Shown: in pieces, positions 6,401 to 13,253 of the stretch | Position numbering within the stretch: position 1 is the stretch's first letter | Layout of the letters: the number at the start of each line of letters is the position of its first letter | DNA from: DASYAE01 sp036501535 | GTDB taxonomy: Bacteria > Actinomycetota > Actinomycetes > Streptomycetales > Catenulisporaceae | DNA length: 16,156 nucleotides | NCBI GenBank assembly: GCA_036501535.1 | Contig: DASYAE010000136.1 | Coordinates: forward strand, 1 to 16,156 | Reading direction: 5' to 3' | Notes under the pieces: generated by a model | Database searches by the model: none | Seen by the model: the letters and a program-made list of their open reading frames with translations, nothing else | Told to the model about the DNA's origin: nothing | Program-made: the position numbers and the translations under genes

Positions 6401-6931
6401 TCACCGCAGGCCGAGCGCCAACCTTCTTCTCGCTCGATCGAGATCGATGACGACGACCGCGAGTTCCTCGCCGACCTGCGCGACGCCCTCGGCCGCAGCC
6501 GGGAGATGAACGAGCCCCTCGACGCCGTCGTCGACCTGAACGAAAAGACCGAAGGGGACTATTTTGGTCACCCGCCCTGTCAGTTCGCGGCCCGCAGCGC
6601 TCTGGTCGGCGAACGCTTGGAAGGGGTCGGGCCGCATGGCCCGCAGCGACAGTCTCGCCTCCAGGTTCGTCGTGTCGAACTGGAGAAACTCGCACAAGAC
6701 GCGCCGACCGACCTCGACGACGTCCGTGGCCGCCTCGAAACTCCGCCAGGACAGCTCTGGCAGCGTGATGAACCCGACACCGGGAAAGATCGGGTGGGCA
6801 GGTCCGTGGTCCAGTCCCACGAACACGCCAAAACGCTCGATCGCTGCGACCGTGCCGGGAAGGCTCTCGCCGCAACGCAGTGACTCGAGGAACCCCCACA
6901 GCTCGGGGTTCTCAGACCGTCCGCCCAGCAC
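6401..6931 (-). CDS. Protein with two S1 RNA-binding domains
   Basis: From GTG 6931 the product has 176 residues. S1 domain one spans about 22-98 (GTVAAIERFGVFVGLDHGP to ARLSLRA). S1 domain two spans about 116-174 (LTGRVTKIVPFGLFVQVDDGVEGLVHL to RRLALGLR). S1 domains are small RNA-binding OB folds; actinobacterial proteins of this type are annotated only as S1-domain proteins. The first domain holds an insert (FPGVGFITLPELSWRSF), as in Streptomyces relatives from memory. The second is shortened after VHL. No strong ribosome binding site marks the start; a TTG at 6976 would add 15 residues. Codon use differs from the neighbours, with TTT, CTT, AAA, ATA, TTG and AGA appearing repeatedly, so this gene may have been acquired more recently. 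It is convergent with the dehydratase gene, 50 bases away. Confidence 0.82.
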   Translation of the reverse strand: MLGGRSENPELWGFLESLRCGESLPGTVAAIERFGVFVGLDHGPAHPIFPGVGFITLPELSWRSFEAATDVVEVGRRVLCEFLQFDTTNLEARLSLRAMRPDPFQAFADQSAAGRELTGRVTKIVPFGLFVQVDDGVEGLVHLPAAAEGVAQVGEELAVVVIDLDRARRRLALGLR

Positions 6932-7030
6932 GCTGCCCAGCGTCTCATGCGGGCGGCGAGCTACGCATCGGCCCAAGTCACTCGCAAGTAAGCCTGCGTG
7001 CCGAATCGGCTACCCGAGCGCAGGGCCCTG

Positions 7031-7900
7031 TCAGGTGCCGGTGTCGGGCGGGGGCAGGTTGAGCGGGTTCGGGCTGGGCATGACCGCGAACGCGGCGGCC
7101 GCCAGCGGGCGCAGCAGGCCCGGCAGCTCCCGCACGTCCTCGCCCAGGGCCTGCCACGGGCCGGCGGCCAGCGCGTCGGTGGTCGCCTCGATCCGGGCGA
7201 TGCGCTCGCGGCCGGCGTCGGTGGGCCGGCCCTGCGCGTCGAGCCAGCCGCGCCCGGCCAGGCGCCCGGCCGCCTGCTCCCACTGCTCGTCGCTCCAGCC
7301 GCGCATCGGCTGGAGCACGGCCCGCTCGTTGTCGAACGCGCTGCGCCACACGATGCTCTCGCAGCCGTCCAGGCCCGCGACGAGCAGGGCCGCGACGTGC
7401 CCGTCGCCGCGATGCTCGCGCAGGATCGTCGCGGCGTGCCACAGCACGTCCAGCGGGTCCTCCTGCGGCCAGGGCAGCGCGGCGTTCGCGGCGGCCAGCG
7501 GGCGACCCTGGGTGCCCGCGGCCAGGGCGGCGCGCCGGCACAGCTGCGCGGCGCGCTCGACGCCGGGCGGGTTCGCGCCGAGCAGGCGGGTCAGCGCGGT
7601 GTGGGCGCCCTGCCGTCGCGCGGCGAGCACCGACGCCGGGTCGGCCATCTCCCACACCTGCGGCAGGGCGCGCGCGACCATCGCGGGGGCGAACCCGTAG
7701 AACATCGCGGTGACCGGGGCCGGTCCGACCGCACCGAGCGGCGCGGCGCGCCCGGCGAAGTACGCTCGCCATCCGCCGCGCAGGCCCGCCTGCTCGAACG
7801 CGGCGCGCGCGTCGGGGGCGAAGTAGAGCACGGCGTGCAGCGGCTCGGTCAGCGTCCACATGATCCGGGCGACGCTGTTCGGCTCGCTCGGCAGGCTCAT
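7031..7900 (-). CDS. SCO6745 family protein, helix-turn-helix-like
   Basis: The product has 289 residues from the ATG at 7900, which has AGGA eight bases upstream. The first methionine in the same frame (7909) has no such site. Sequence landmarks of this actinobacterial family, recognised from memory, are MWTLTEPLHAVLYFAPDAR (14-32), GGWRAYFAGRAAPLGAVGPAPVTAMFYGFAPAMVARALP, ATILREHRGDGHVAALLVAGLDGCE, and the WSDEQWEQAAGRLAGRGWLDAQGRPTDAGR segment. That last segment reads as a winged helix. The family is of unknown function; the winged segment suggests regulation, but no DNA target can be named. It shares strand with the S1 and nucleotidyltransferase genes but is separated by 69 bases from the latter, so common transcription is uncertain. 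Confidence 0.85.
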   Translation of the reverse strand: MSLPSEPNSVARIMWTLTEPLHAVLYFAPDARAAFEQAGLRGGWRAYFAGRAAPLGAVGPAPVTAMFYGFAPAMVARALPQVWEMADPASVLAARRQGAHTALTRLLGANPPGVERAAQLCRRAALAAGTQGRPLAAANAALPWPQEDPLDVLWHAATILREHRGDGHVAALLVAGLDGCESIVWRSAFDNERAVLQPMRGWSDEQWEQAAGRLAGRGWLDAQGRPTDAGRERIARIEATTDALAAGPWQALGEDVRELPGLLRPLAAAAFAVMPSPNPLNLPPPDTGT

Positions 7901-7922
7901 GCGGCACATCCTGCCCCACCCG

Positions 7923-7940
7923 GTCCGCGACCGCGCGGAC
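7923..7940 (-). other. Hairpin between nucleotidyltransferase and SCO6745-type genes
   Basis: GTCCGCG and CGCGGAC make a perfect 7-bp stem around ACCG. It lies after the stop of the nucleotidyltransferase gene and about 22 bases before the start of the next minus-strand gene. It could weakly terminate the first or structure the leader of the second; no T-run is present. Confidence 0.35.
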
Positions 7941-7969
7941 GGCGGGCGCGGCGCGGCGGACGGTTGCTG

Positions 7970-8794
7970 TCAGGCGCCGAGCGCGAGCGCGGCCTCGATC
8001 GCCGTGGCGGTGAAGGCGAGCGTGTCGCGGGCCCGGCGCGCCGTGTCCTGCGCATACGCCGAGGGCTCTCCCCCGGTGGCGTCGGGCCCGGCGCTGCGCC
8101 GGATGCGCAGCGCCTCGGTGACCACGGGCCGCCACTGCCCGGCGAAGACCTCCAGCGCGTGCCGGCCGGCGCCGCACTTCGAGGTCAGCGACCCGGTGGC
8201 CAGCAGGTGGTGCAGCCTGCTCACGCCGAGCACGCACCACTCGGTGGCCCACGGGTGCCCGGCGCGCTGCGCGTCGCGCTCGAGTGAGGCGGCGACGCGG
8301 GCCCAGTAGTCGGTCAGGTTGGCGCGGCTGAAGGCGCGCAGCGCCGCGTCGTCGGTCCACACCTGCCCCGGCCCGAACGCGGGTCCGCGCACGGGCACGG
8401 CGTGCCGGGCCAGCTCGTGCCAGGTGACCGGGTTGATCTCGAAGCGTCCCGCGTCGTGGAACGCGCCCTCGTGCGTGTACGGCAGGTCGGGGCACTGCCC
8501 GGGCGGCCCGGCCAGGTCCCGGGCCAGCAGGTGGATGCCGTCGAAGTGCGGGCGCGGATACCGCGCCGCGGTCATGCGGTGGGCCTCGGCCAGGGCCGCG
8601 CGTGCGTGCGCGTCCGGGCGGCGGGCCAGCACGGCGACGTAGTCGATGTCGCTGCGCCGCGCGAAGAACTCGCCGAAGCCGAGCGAGCCGTGCAGGTACA
8701 GGCCGGCGACCACGCCGGGCTCGCTGCGGTCGATCGCGCCCAGGAAGGCGTCCGTGCACTGGCTCACTTCGGGCGGCAGCGGCACGCCCGCCAT
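7970..8794 (-). CDS. AadA-like nucleotidyltransferase
   Basis: The 274-residue product has the nucleotidyltransferase signature HGSLGFGEFFARRSDIDYVAVL (35-56): G36-S37, then the metal ligands D49 and D51. A probable third acid is D85 in HFDGIHLL. The C-terminal helical part includes SLTSKCGAGRHAL (202-214), comparable to the SK motif of aminoglycoside adenylyltransferase C-terminal domains. Such enzymes transfer AMP from ATP to a small-molecule hydroxyl; aminoglycosides are the classic substrates. Chromosomal actinobacterial members are mostly of unknown substrate, so antibiotic resistance should not be assumed. The start is uncertain. ATG 8794 overlaps a TAGGAT sequence. GTG 8785 has AGGA eight bases upstream and also sits seven bases after TAGGAT, consistent with leaderless initiation. 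The longer form is given. Confidence 0.82.
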   Translation of the reverse strand: MAGVPLPPEVSQCTDAFLGAIDRSEPGVVAGLYLHGSLGFGEFFARRSDIDYVAVLARRPDAHARAALAEAHRMTAARYPRPHFDGIHLLARDLAGPPGQCPDLPYTHEGAFHDAGRFEINPVTWHELARHAVPVRGPAFGPGQVWTDDAALRAFSRANLTDYWARVAASLERDAQRAGHPWATEWCVLGVSRLHHLLATGSLTSKCGAGRHALEVFAGQWRPVVTEALRIRRSAGPDATGGEPSAYAQDTARRARDTLAFTATAIEAALALGA

Positions 8795-8798
8795 CCTA
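8793..8798 (-). promoter_or_regulatory. TAGGAT element overlapping the nucleotidyltransferase start
   Basis: On the minus strand TAGGAT (8798-8793) can be read in two ways: as a -10 box seven bases before GTG 8785, or as an AGGA ribosome binding site for that GTG. Both readings favour GTG 8785 over ATG 8794. No good -35 is seen upstream. Confidence 0.3.
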
Positions 8799-8948
8799 GC
8801 CGCGCCTATCCGCGGCGCCGGCGGCGCGACGCGGCGTGAAAGCGGGCTGCCCGAACCGCCGTGCGGGGCGTACGGTACCGCTCGGACCGTGAAGATCTTC
8901 GCCCGGCGCCCGGACGTCGGCCCCGACCCGCCCCCCGGAGGTTCCCGC

Positions 8949-10118
8949 ATGTCCGATCTGGCGTATTCGCTCCCGGTGACCGGCGGGCCGGTCGAGGTGC
9001 GCGGCGCGCTGAACCTGGTGCGCACCGAGGCCGGGGTGCTGCCGCGGCGCCTGCCGGCCTGGGCCCGCCGGCAGTTCCCGGACGCGTTCATGCACGACGT
9101 GGACGCGCAGCCCTCCGGGGTGCGCCTGGCGCTGCGCACCGCGGCCGGCGTGCTGGAGGTCGGCGTGCTGGCCACCGTGACCAGCTGGGACGGCGCCGCA
9201 CCGGGCCCCGTCCCGTTCGACCTGGTGATCGACGGGAAGCTGGCCGCCCGGGTCAACGCGCCGACGGGCAACGTGCTGCTGCGCACCGATCCCGACCCGC
9301 TGACCCCGGGCGTGCTGCAGCCCGGCGCGCCGGGCCGGGTGCGCTTCGACGCGCTGCCGGCAGGGCTCAAGGAGGTGGAGATCTGGCTGCCGCACCACAC
9401 GCCGGTCGAGCTGACCGGCCTGTGGGCCGACGCCGAGGTCCTGGCGCCCAGTCCGAGCGGCCTGCCGCGCTGGGTGCACCACGGCAGCTCGATCAGCCAC
9501 TGCTGCGAGGCGGACGGCCCGACCGGCACCTGGCCGGTGGTGGCCGCCGGGATCGGCCGGTCCGACGTGCTGAACCTGGGGCTGGCCGGCAACGCGATGC
9601 TCGACCCGTACACCGCCCGCACGATCCGCGACGAGCCGGCCGACCTGATCAGCGTCAAGCTCGGCATCAACATCCTGAACGCGGCGTCGCTGCGGCTGCG
9701 CACGTTCGGCCCGAACGTGCACGGCTTCCTGGACACGGTGCGCGAGGGGCATCCGGACACCCCGCTGCTGGTGATCTCCCCGATCATCTGCCCGGCGGTG
9801 GAGCAGAACCCGGGCCCGACCGACTCGGTGCCGGGCGCGGACGGCACGGCGCGGTGCGTGGCCCTGGGCGACCGGGCCGACATCGCGCGCGGCGCGCTGA
9901 CCCTGGAGATCGTGCGCGCGCACCTGGCCGAGATCGTGGCGCGCCGGGCCGCGGACGGCGACGCGCACCTGCACTACCTCGACGGCCGGGAGCTGTTCGG
10001 GCGCGGCGACCTGGCCGACCTGCCCGACGGGCTGCACCCGAACGCGGCCGGCTACCGGCGCATGGGCGAGCGGTTCGCGGTGCTCGCCTTCGGCCCCGGC
10101 GGCGCCTTCGCACCCTGA
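8949..10118 (+). CDS. SsfX3-type two-domain SGNH/GDSL hydrolase
   Basis: The 389-residue product starts at an ATG preceded by GGAGG at seven bases. Residues 1-165 form a beta-rich domain. Residues 175-389 form an SGNH hydrolase: block I HHGSSIS (177-183) with S181 as likely nucleophile, block II/III NLGLAGNAML (209-218) with G214 and N215, VKLGINI (236-242), and block V DGLHPNAAGY (360-369) with D360 and H363. The beta-sandwich plus SGNH layout and the GSS block I recall SsfX3, a Streptomyces acyltransferase of tetracycline (SF2575) biosynthesis. No polyketide genes are nearby, so a deacylase or esterase acting on another substrate is more likely here. No signal peptide is seen, so it is probably cytoplasmic. 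The divergent gap to the nucleotidyltransferase gene holds a GAAGATCTTC palindrome (8891-8900) and GGTACC. The family is firm, the substrate unknown. Confidence 0.88.
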   Translation: MSDLAYSLPVTGGPVEVRGALNLVRTEAGVLPRRLPAWARRQFPDAFMHDVDAQPSGVRLALRTAAGVLEVGVLATVTSWDGAAPGPVPFDLVIDGKLAARVNAPTGNVLLRTDPDPLTPGVLQPGAPGRVRFDALPAGLKEVEIWLPHHTPVELTGLWADAEVLAPSPSGLPRWVHHGSSISHCCEADGPTGTWPVVAAGIGRSDVLNLGLAGNAMLDPYTARTIRDEPADLISVKLGINILNAASLRLRTFGPNVHGFLDTVREGHPDTPLLVISPIICPAVEQNPGPTDSVPGADGTARCVALGDRADIARGALTLEIVRAHLAEIVARRAADGDAHLHYLDGRELFGRGDLADLPDGLHPNAAGYRRMGERFAVLAFGPGGAFAP

Positions 10119-10175
10119 GCCCGACCCGCCGGTATCCGGCCGCCCGGCGCCCCTGGCCGTGCGCGGCCCGCTGGC

Positions 10176-10181
10176 TATGAT
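10176..10181 (+). promoter_or_regulatory. Candidate -10 box of the recombinase gene
   Basis: TATGAT (five of six matches to -10) lies six bases before an ATG at 10188 and eight before the GTG at 10190. The sequence at the start is ATGTGACG: ATG-TGA is a start-stop pair and GTG-ACG begins the recombinase. The mRNA would start at or next to these codons. The -35 position (CTGGCC, 10153-10158) matches poorly. Confidence 0.45.
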
Positions 10182-10189
10182 CAACGGAT

Positions 10190-11194
10190 GTGACGCAGCT
10201 TCAGGCAGCCTCCGCGCACCAGTACGCGCCCGCCCCGCGCGCCGATCCCGCTGCGGCGCTCACGCCGTGGGCCGGCCCGCCGGGCGACGCGCTGGGCGAG
10301 TCGACGGCGGCGTGGCTGGCGGCGAAGAAGCCGACGACGCGGGAGGCCTACCGGCGCGACCTGGCGGCGTGGGCGGCGTTCTGCCGGGCGCGCGGCGCGC
10401 ACCCGCTCACGGCCCGCAAGGTCGACGCCGACCTGTTCGGCGCGTGGCTGCAGGAGCCCGGCGGCGCGCGGCGGCTCTCGGCGACCAGCGCGGCGCGGCG
10501 CATGGCGGCGGTCTCCTCCTGGTACCGGTACCTGGTGGCCACCGACGTGCACGACCGCAACCCGTTCGCCGCGGCCGAACGGCCGAAGGTGGACCGCGAC
10601 TATTCCGCGACCGCATGGCTGGACCGCGCCGAGGCGATGCGCCTGCTGGCCGCGGCCGACGCGGCGGGCGGCGCGACACGGCTGCGCGACGCGGCGATGG
10701 TTCGCCTGATGCTGCAGCTCGGCGTGCGCGTGACCGAGGTGTGCTCCCTGCCGCTGGACGCGCTGGGCCAGGCGGCCGGGCAGCGCACCGTCACGATCAG
10801 CGGGAAGGGCGGCAAGCGGGTGGCGCGCGCCCTGCCGGCCCCGGCGGCCGCCGCCCTGGACGCCTACCTGGACTCGCGGGCGCAGCGCGAGGGCGCCCGC
10901 CCGCAGCACGGCCCGCTGTTCGTGACCTCCACGGGCCGCGCGGTGGACCGGGTGGAGGTCTTCCGGCTGGTGCGGCGCCTCGCGCAGGCGGCGGGCCTGC
11001 CCGATGCGCAGGCGGTCACCCCGCACGCGCTGCGCCACACCTTCGCCACGCTGGCCACGCAGCGCGGCGCGGACCTCGACGACCTGCAGGACGCGATGGG
11101 GCACGCCGATCCGCGCACGACGCGCCGCTACCAGCGTGCCGCGCGCAGGCTGGAGCGGGATCCGGCGCACCTGGTGGCCGCCGCCCTGGGCTGA
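10190..11194 (+). CDS. Tyrosine recombinase / site-specific integrase
   Basis: The 334-residue product has a SAM-like N-terminal core-binding domain (about 36-130, including TTREAYRRDLAAWAAFCRARG and AVSSWYRYLV) and a catalytic domain (about 143-320). All six catalytic residues are visible: R180 in GVRVTE, K206 in ISGKGGKR, H279 and R282 in HALRHTFATLA, H305 in MGHADPRTTRRY, and the nucleophile Y314. It should cut and rejoin DNA through a 3'-phosphotyrosine. Its length and HALRH/MGH motifs are XerC/XerD-like, but the 35-residue N-terminal extension and the setting differ from the usual xer genes. No excisionase, relaxase, tRNA or flanking direct repeats are seen, so I cannot tie it to an integrated element. 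No ribosome binding site precedes the GTG, and the gene may be leaderless. It could be a chromosomal orphan or an element remnant. Confidence 0.9.
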   Translation: MTQLQAASAHQYAPAPRADPAAALTPWAGPPGDALGESTAAWLAAKKPTTREAYRRDLAAWAAFCRARGAHPLTARKVDADLFGAWLQEPGGARRLSATSAARRMAAVSSWYRYLVATDVHDRNPFAAAERPKVDRDYSATAWLDRAEAMRLLAAADAAGGATRLRDAAMVRLMLQLGVRVTEVCSLPLDALGQAAGQRTVTISGKGGKRVARALPAPAAAALDAYLDSRAQREGARPQHGPLFVTSTGRAVDRVEVFRLVRRLAQAAGLPDAQAVTPHALRHTFATLATQRGADLDDLQDAMGHADPRTTRRYQRAARRLERDPAHLVAAALG

Positions 11195-11255
11195 CGCCCG
11201 CGGTGCGGCCGCCGGAGGGCCCTGCGGTGTCGGCCCGACGCGATACGGTGGACCT

Positions 11256-11277
11256 CGGGGCCGCGGGCGCGGCCCCG
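11256..11277 (+). terminator. Intergenic hairpin after the recombinase gene
   Basis: CGGGGCCGC and GCGGCCCCG form a perfect 9-bp stem with a GGGC loop, about 60 bases after the recombinase stop and 53 bases before the VIT start. No T-run follows. It may end recombinase transcription or belong to the VIT leader. Confidence 0.4.
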
Positions 11278-11285
11278 TCCCGTCT

Positions 11286-11305
11286 GACCGCCCGCCGCGG
11301 CGGTC
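11286..11305 (+). other. Second leader hairpin before the VIT gene
   Basis: GACCGCC and GGCGGTC form a perfect 7-bp stem with a 6-base loop, eight bases after the previous hairpin. It ends 14 bases before the GGAG ribosome binding site. Two stems in series upstream of a metal transporter suggest a possible regulatory leader, but no known riboswitch is recognised. Confidence 0.35.
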
Positions 11306-11329
11306 TCCCGAGCGCGCCAGGAGATCCCG

Positions 11330-12310
11330 ATGGACGACGCGGACCGCCGGGACCACCGCGCCCCGGGCCCGGGCACCGAGCCGGCGCGCGGCGCGTCCGG
11401 CGCGCTGACGGCCCGCGCCGAGCGGCACGGCCCGCAGCAGCGCCCCCGCATCCAGCCCGCCGCGCAGCCCGACCCGCCTCCCGGCCCCGCACCGGACCCG
11501 GCGCCCCAGCCGGACCCGCGACCCGCGCAGCCGCCCGCCGCGCAAACCCCCGAGCCGCCGCAGCCCGGCCCCGAGGCCACCGCCGCGCCGTCCGCGCGTC
11601 CCGCACGCACGCCCGGCCCGCCGCCGCCGGACCACCACCGGGACGTGGCCGGCGGATGGCTGCGCCCGGCCGTGTTCGGCGCGATGGACGGCCTGGTCAC
11701 GAACGTGTCGCTGATCAGCGGCGTGGGCGCGGGCGGCGGATCCTCGCACGCGCTGGCGCTGACCGGCGTCGCGGGCCTGGTCGCCGGCGCGTTCTCCATG
11801 GCGACCGGCGAATACGTGTCGGTGACCTCGCAGAACGAGCTGGTGGCCCGCGAGGTGGAGGCCGAGCGGCGCGAACTGGCCCGCAACCCGGTCGGCGAGC
11901 AGGCCGAGCTGGCCGCGGCGCTGCGCTCGCACGGCGTGGAGGGCGCCCTGGCCGAGCAGGTCGCCTCGCAGATCTCCGCCCGCCCGGACCGGGGCCTGGG
12001 CCTGCACGTGCGCGAGGAGCTCGGCGTCGACCACGAGGACCTGCCCTCCCCGTACACGGCGGCCGGCGCGTCGTTCGCCGCGTTCACCGTCGGCGCCCTG
12101 GTGCCGCTGCTGCCGTACCTGGTCGGCGCGGCCAACCTGCCGTTCGCCCTCGGCCTGTCCGCGGTGGCCGCGCTCGCCGGCGGCGGCGCCGTCGGACGGC
12201 TGACCGCGCGCCCGGTGTGGCGCGGCGCCCTGCGCCAGCTACTGCTCGGCGCGCTGGCAGCCGGCGCGACGTTCCTGATCGGGCTCGCGGTCGGCACGTC
12301 CGTCGGCTGA
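11330..12310 (+). CDS. VIT1/CCC1 family metal transporter with proline-rich tail
   Basis: The 326-residue product starts at an ATG with CCAGGAG six bases upstream. Residues 1-100 are a disordered tail rich in Pro, Ala and Arg (repeated PxP, APDP and AQP patterns). The transporter follows. Segment one has FGAMDGLVTNVSLISG (116-131), where D120 matches the conserved helix-one Asp. Segment two has GLVAGAFSMATGEYVSV (149-165), with M157 and E161. The acidic cytosolic helices (169-235) carry clustered Glu residues comparable to the metal-binding domain of plant VIT1. Three more segments lie at 243-265, 269-286 and 303-323. The family moves Fe(II) or Mn(II) out of the cytoplasm in exchange for protons. 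The tail is unlike most bacterial members. Iron export in a window that also holds a ferric-reductase-like gene is suggestive, but the two are 2 kb apart. Confidence 0.9.
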   Translation: MDDADRRDHRAPGPGTEPARGASGALTARAERHGPQQRPRIQPAAQPDPPPGPAPDPAPQPDPRPAQPPAAQTPEPPQPGPEATAAPSARPARTPGPPPPDHHRDVAGGWLRPAVFGAMDGLVTNVSLISGVGAGGGSSHALALTGVAGLVAGAFSMATGEYVSVTSQNELVAREVEAERRELARNPVGEQAELAAALRSHGVEGALAEQVASQISARPDRGLGLHVREELGVDHEDLPSPYTAAGASFAAFTVGALVPLLPYLVGAANLPFALGLSAVAALAGGGAVGRLTARPVWRGALRQLLLGALAAGATFLIGLAVGTSVG

Positions 12311-12314
12311 CCGC

Positions 12315-12343
12315 GCCCGGCCCGGCCTGGTGCCGGCCCGGGC
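12315..12343. terminator. GC-rich hairpin between convergent VIT and ung genes
   Basis: Positions 12315-12326 pair with 12332-12343 in eleven of twelve places (one C-C mismatch) around a CTGGT loop. It starts five bases after the VIT stop. The ung gene ends at 12407 from the other side, so it may stop transcription both ways. It lacks a T-run. Confidence 0.5.
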
Positions 12344-12406
12344 CGCACGGCCTACCGCGCGGCCCGGCTTGCCACCGTCAGAGCCAGAGCGGCGGCTGGC
12401 GCCCGG

Positions 12407-13084
12407 TCACGGGTTCGCCGGCAGCGTCCAGTCCATCGGCTCGTCGCCCACGTCCTTGAGCGCCGCGTCGACCGCGGAGAACGGCCGGGAGCCCAGGAAC
12501 ATGCGCGCCGAGAGCGGCGAGGGGTGCGCGCCCTGCACGATGCGGTGCTTCTTGGTGTCGATGAGCTTGGCCTTCTTCTTCGCGTACCCGCCCCACAGGA
12601 TGAACACCGCCGGCCGCTCCCGCGCGGAGACCGCGCTGATCACCGCGTCGGTGAAGTCCTCCCAGCCGTGGTTCGCGTGCGAGCCGGGCTCGGACTCGCG
12701 CACGGTGAGCACCGCGTTGAGCATCAGCATGCCGCGCTGGGCCCACGCGGTCAGGCAGCCGTGCGACGCCGGCGCTATGCCCAGGTCCGCCTGCAGCTCC
12801 TTGTAGATGTTGCGCAGCGACGGCGGCGGCTTGACCCCGGGGCGCACCGAGAAGCACAGGCCGTGCGCCTGCCCGGGCCCGTGATACGGGTCCTGCCCGA
12901 TCAGCACCGTGCGCACGTCCTTGAACGCCGTGGTCTCCAGGGCGGCGAACACCTGGTCCTCGGGCGGATAGACGGTGTGCGCGGCCCGATCGGCCGTGAC
13001 GAACGTGTCCAGCGCGGCGAAGTACAGCGCGTCGGCCTGGTCGCCGACGGCAGACTGCCAGGACGGCGGGATGGTCAGGGTCAC
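12407..13084 (-). CDS. ung: Uracil-DNA glycosylase, family 1
   Basis: The 225-residue product has full family-1 length. It carries the water-activating motif GQDPYHGPGQAHGLCFSV (63-80, catalytic D65), the PPPSLRNIYKEL segment, LLN-type MLMLNAVLTVRE (119-130), and the HPSPLSA minor-groove loop with H187. It removes uracil from DNA, from cytosine deamination or dUMP misincorporation, starting base-excision repair in the cytoplasm. Deamination is a particular load in a genome this GC-rich. The GTG start at 13084 is supported by AGAGGG nine bases upstream and by homology beginning right there. The gene is separate from the EamA gene by 169 bases, which contain no ORF I can support. No key residue is missing. 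Confidence 0.97.
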   Translation of the reverse strand: MTLTIPPSWQSAVGDQADALYFAALDTFVTADRAAHTVYPPEDQVFAALETTAFKDVRTVLIGQDPYHGPGQAHGLCFSVRPGVKPPPSLRNIYKELQADLGIAPASHGCLTAWAQRGMLMLNAVLTVRESEPGSHANHGWEDFTDAVISAVSARERPAVFILWGGYAKKKAKLIDTKKHRIVQGAHPSPLSARMFLGSRPFSAVDAALKDVGDEPMDWTLPANP

Positions 13085-13253
13085 GGCGTCGGGCCCTCTC
13101 TAAGCGGATGCGGTGATCGCGGGTGTGCCCGGCGGAACTGACGGGTCGTCGGGCGCTGACGGGAGCAACCGTAGCGCCACCCGCCGACAGCACCCGAACC
13201 CGCGAGCACCGCGCGACCCTGACACGCCCCGCACCGCCCCGGCGCCGCGCGCC

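Noticed and set aside
5360..6883. 507-codon plus-strand open frame
   Set aside because: Overlaps the dehydratase in another frame and the S1 gene in antisense. Its translation is Gly/Arg-rich and patternless.
4545..6899. 784-codon minus-strand open frame
   Set aside because: Shadow of the pentapeptide, dehydratase and S1 genes. Arg-rich with no domain signature.
7970..8794. Aminoglycoside resistance gene
   Set aside because: The nucleotidyltransferase motif is real, but similarity to characterised resistance enzymes is limited to the shared fold motifs, so no drug substrate is claimed.
10119..11329. Integrated mobile element around the recombinase
   Set aside because: No flanking direct repeats, tRNA, excisionase or cargo gene could be found; the neighbours are ordinary chromosomal families.
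12330..12806. Plus-strand open frame after the VIT gene
   Set aside because: Antisense to ung, whose motifs are unmistakable.
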